From positions 1 through 64,000 of the forward strand of contig JAJFPB010000003.1 of the NCBI GenBank assembly GCA_020881915.1: DNA of 64,000 bases, written 5' to 3'. The notes below the pieces were generated by a model. It saw nothing but the letters and a program-made list of their open reading frames with translations, did no database searches and was not told the DNA's origin. The stretch comes from Paramyrothecium sp. XJ0827. Taxonomy: Eukaryota; Ascomycota; Sordariomycetes; Hypocreales; Stachybotryaceae. Made by a program: the position numbers and the translations under genes. Positions within the stretch are counted from its first letter, which is position 1. The number at the start of each line of letters is the position of its first letter. Below are positions 63,246 through 64,000 of this stretch, piece after piece.

Positions 63246-64000
63246 CCTATAGCTTCTTCTTTAGGTTTTATACTTTAATCTTTATATCTCTATATTTAAG
63301 AAAAAATAGATATTATACTTCTATATAAATAACTTCCCCTTATATATATAAGAAATAAGTAAATCTCTTAAATAAATTAAAAATATATAATATTATACTT
63401 AAATCTAGGATTACTAAGTCTTATAATAGGTATTTACTACTTATTATTAGGAAAGATACTATCTTTATTAATATATAAGTATATTCTACTTCTAATTAAC
63501 TTAAAGTCTTTATTAAAGGCTTTTTTTCTTTTATAAGTTTTATATATAACTCTTATACTTCCTTATTTTCTTTTAATCTTTTTTTTTAATTCTTTAAGAG
63601 GCCTTTATATCTCTTATATTTTAAAGATATACTTTAAGGAAATACTATTTAATATAAAGTACTATTTAAATTATAATAAAACTTATTATATAGAATATAC
63701 TTTTTCTTTTTATATTTTAGTAATTTACTTTTCTCTATATATTAGTATTTAATAAATTATAATCTTAATTCTTTAGGTAATAAGTCTATTTATTTTTTAG
63801 AATCTAGTTTTAAGCCTTAGAATATTAATTTAAAGCTCCCTTTTAAGATCTATTCCTTAGTAAGCTTTTAAAGTATTAATTTACTTTTCTAAAGCTCCTA
63901 TTAAAATTATATAATAAAAGTTAAGGGAAGGTATATTCTATTTTTAATTATATCCTTATTTTAATTTCCTTCTATATAAATAAAGATATTAAATCTCTAC
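63246..64000. other. RIPed DNA, probably the continuation of the copia relic
   Basis: A+T-rich with no open frame. Its composition matches 50,350-55,262, and removal of element 2 plus one AATAA joins the two stretches. It would correspond to the gag end of the minus-strand copia element, but I read no gag motif. Confidence 0.35.

Overview
This window looks like a chromosome end of a filamentous ascomycete fungus that mutates its repeats by RIP (repeat-induced point mutation, C to T on both strands). Evidence for a fungus: short GT-AG introns (49-74 bp) in the intact genes, a telomere-linked RecQ-type helicase, Ty3/gypsy chromoviruses, a Ty1/copia relic and a Fot1/pogo-type transposon. Evidence for RIP: repeat copies nearly stripped of CpA, TpG and CpG, with sense codons turned into stops. 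CCCTAA-bearing minisatellites at the left edge suggest that position 1 faces the telomere. No species can be named from the sequence alone.

Layout. 1-2,660: pyrimidine-rich subtelomeric repeats, plus a leftover C-terminal piece of a helicase (1,867-2,265). 2,663-7,481 (minus): a full-length, non-RIPed telomere-linked helicase gene (OrsD-like zinc-finger N-terminus, RecQ core), broken only by about a dozen small indels, mostly in base runs. 8,130-13,840: a second unit of the same kind in tandem, heavily RIPed. 13,841-24,160: saturated RIP sequence, including a probable second helicase-type relic (motif I near 19,935). 24,160-26,640: G-rich minisatellites. 26,689-37,131: a Ty3/gypsy chromovirus (plus strand) with 5-bp target duplication TCCTT, carrying a solo LTR in its 5' LTR and a Fot1-like transposon in its 3' LTR.

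37,860-48,300 is a gene island of normal base composition: an amidase relic, a FAD aromatic monooxygenase (38,826-40,184), a dienelactone-hydrolase-family gene (41,337-42,092), a divergent four-exon MFS transporter (42,664-44,459) and a C2H2 zinc-finger fragment. Monooxygenase, hydrolase and transporter together look like a small catabolic or export cluster for an aromatic compound; this is inferred from gene families and adjacency. From 49,654 on: an unmutated solo LTR (TSD CGCTA), a RIPed Ty1/copia relic (minus strand), and inserted into it a second copy of the chromovirus (55,268-63,240, minus strand, TSD AATAA).

I see no clearly new defence or metabolic system. The most informative signals are the homopolymer-type frameshifts in the helicase (checked here against its RIPed sister), the sharply bounded helicase unit whose inner end recurs inverted beside the transporter gene, and RIP levels that change at nested-insertion boundaries.
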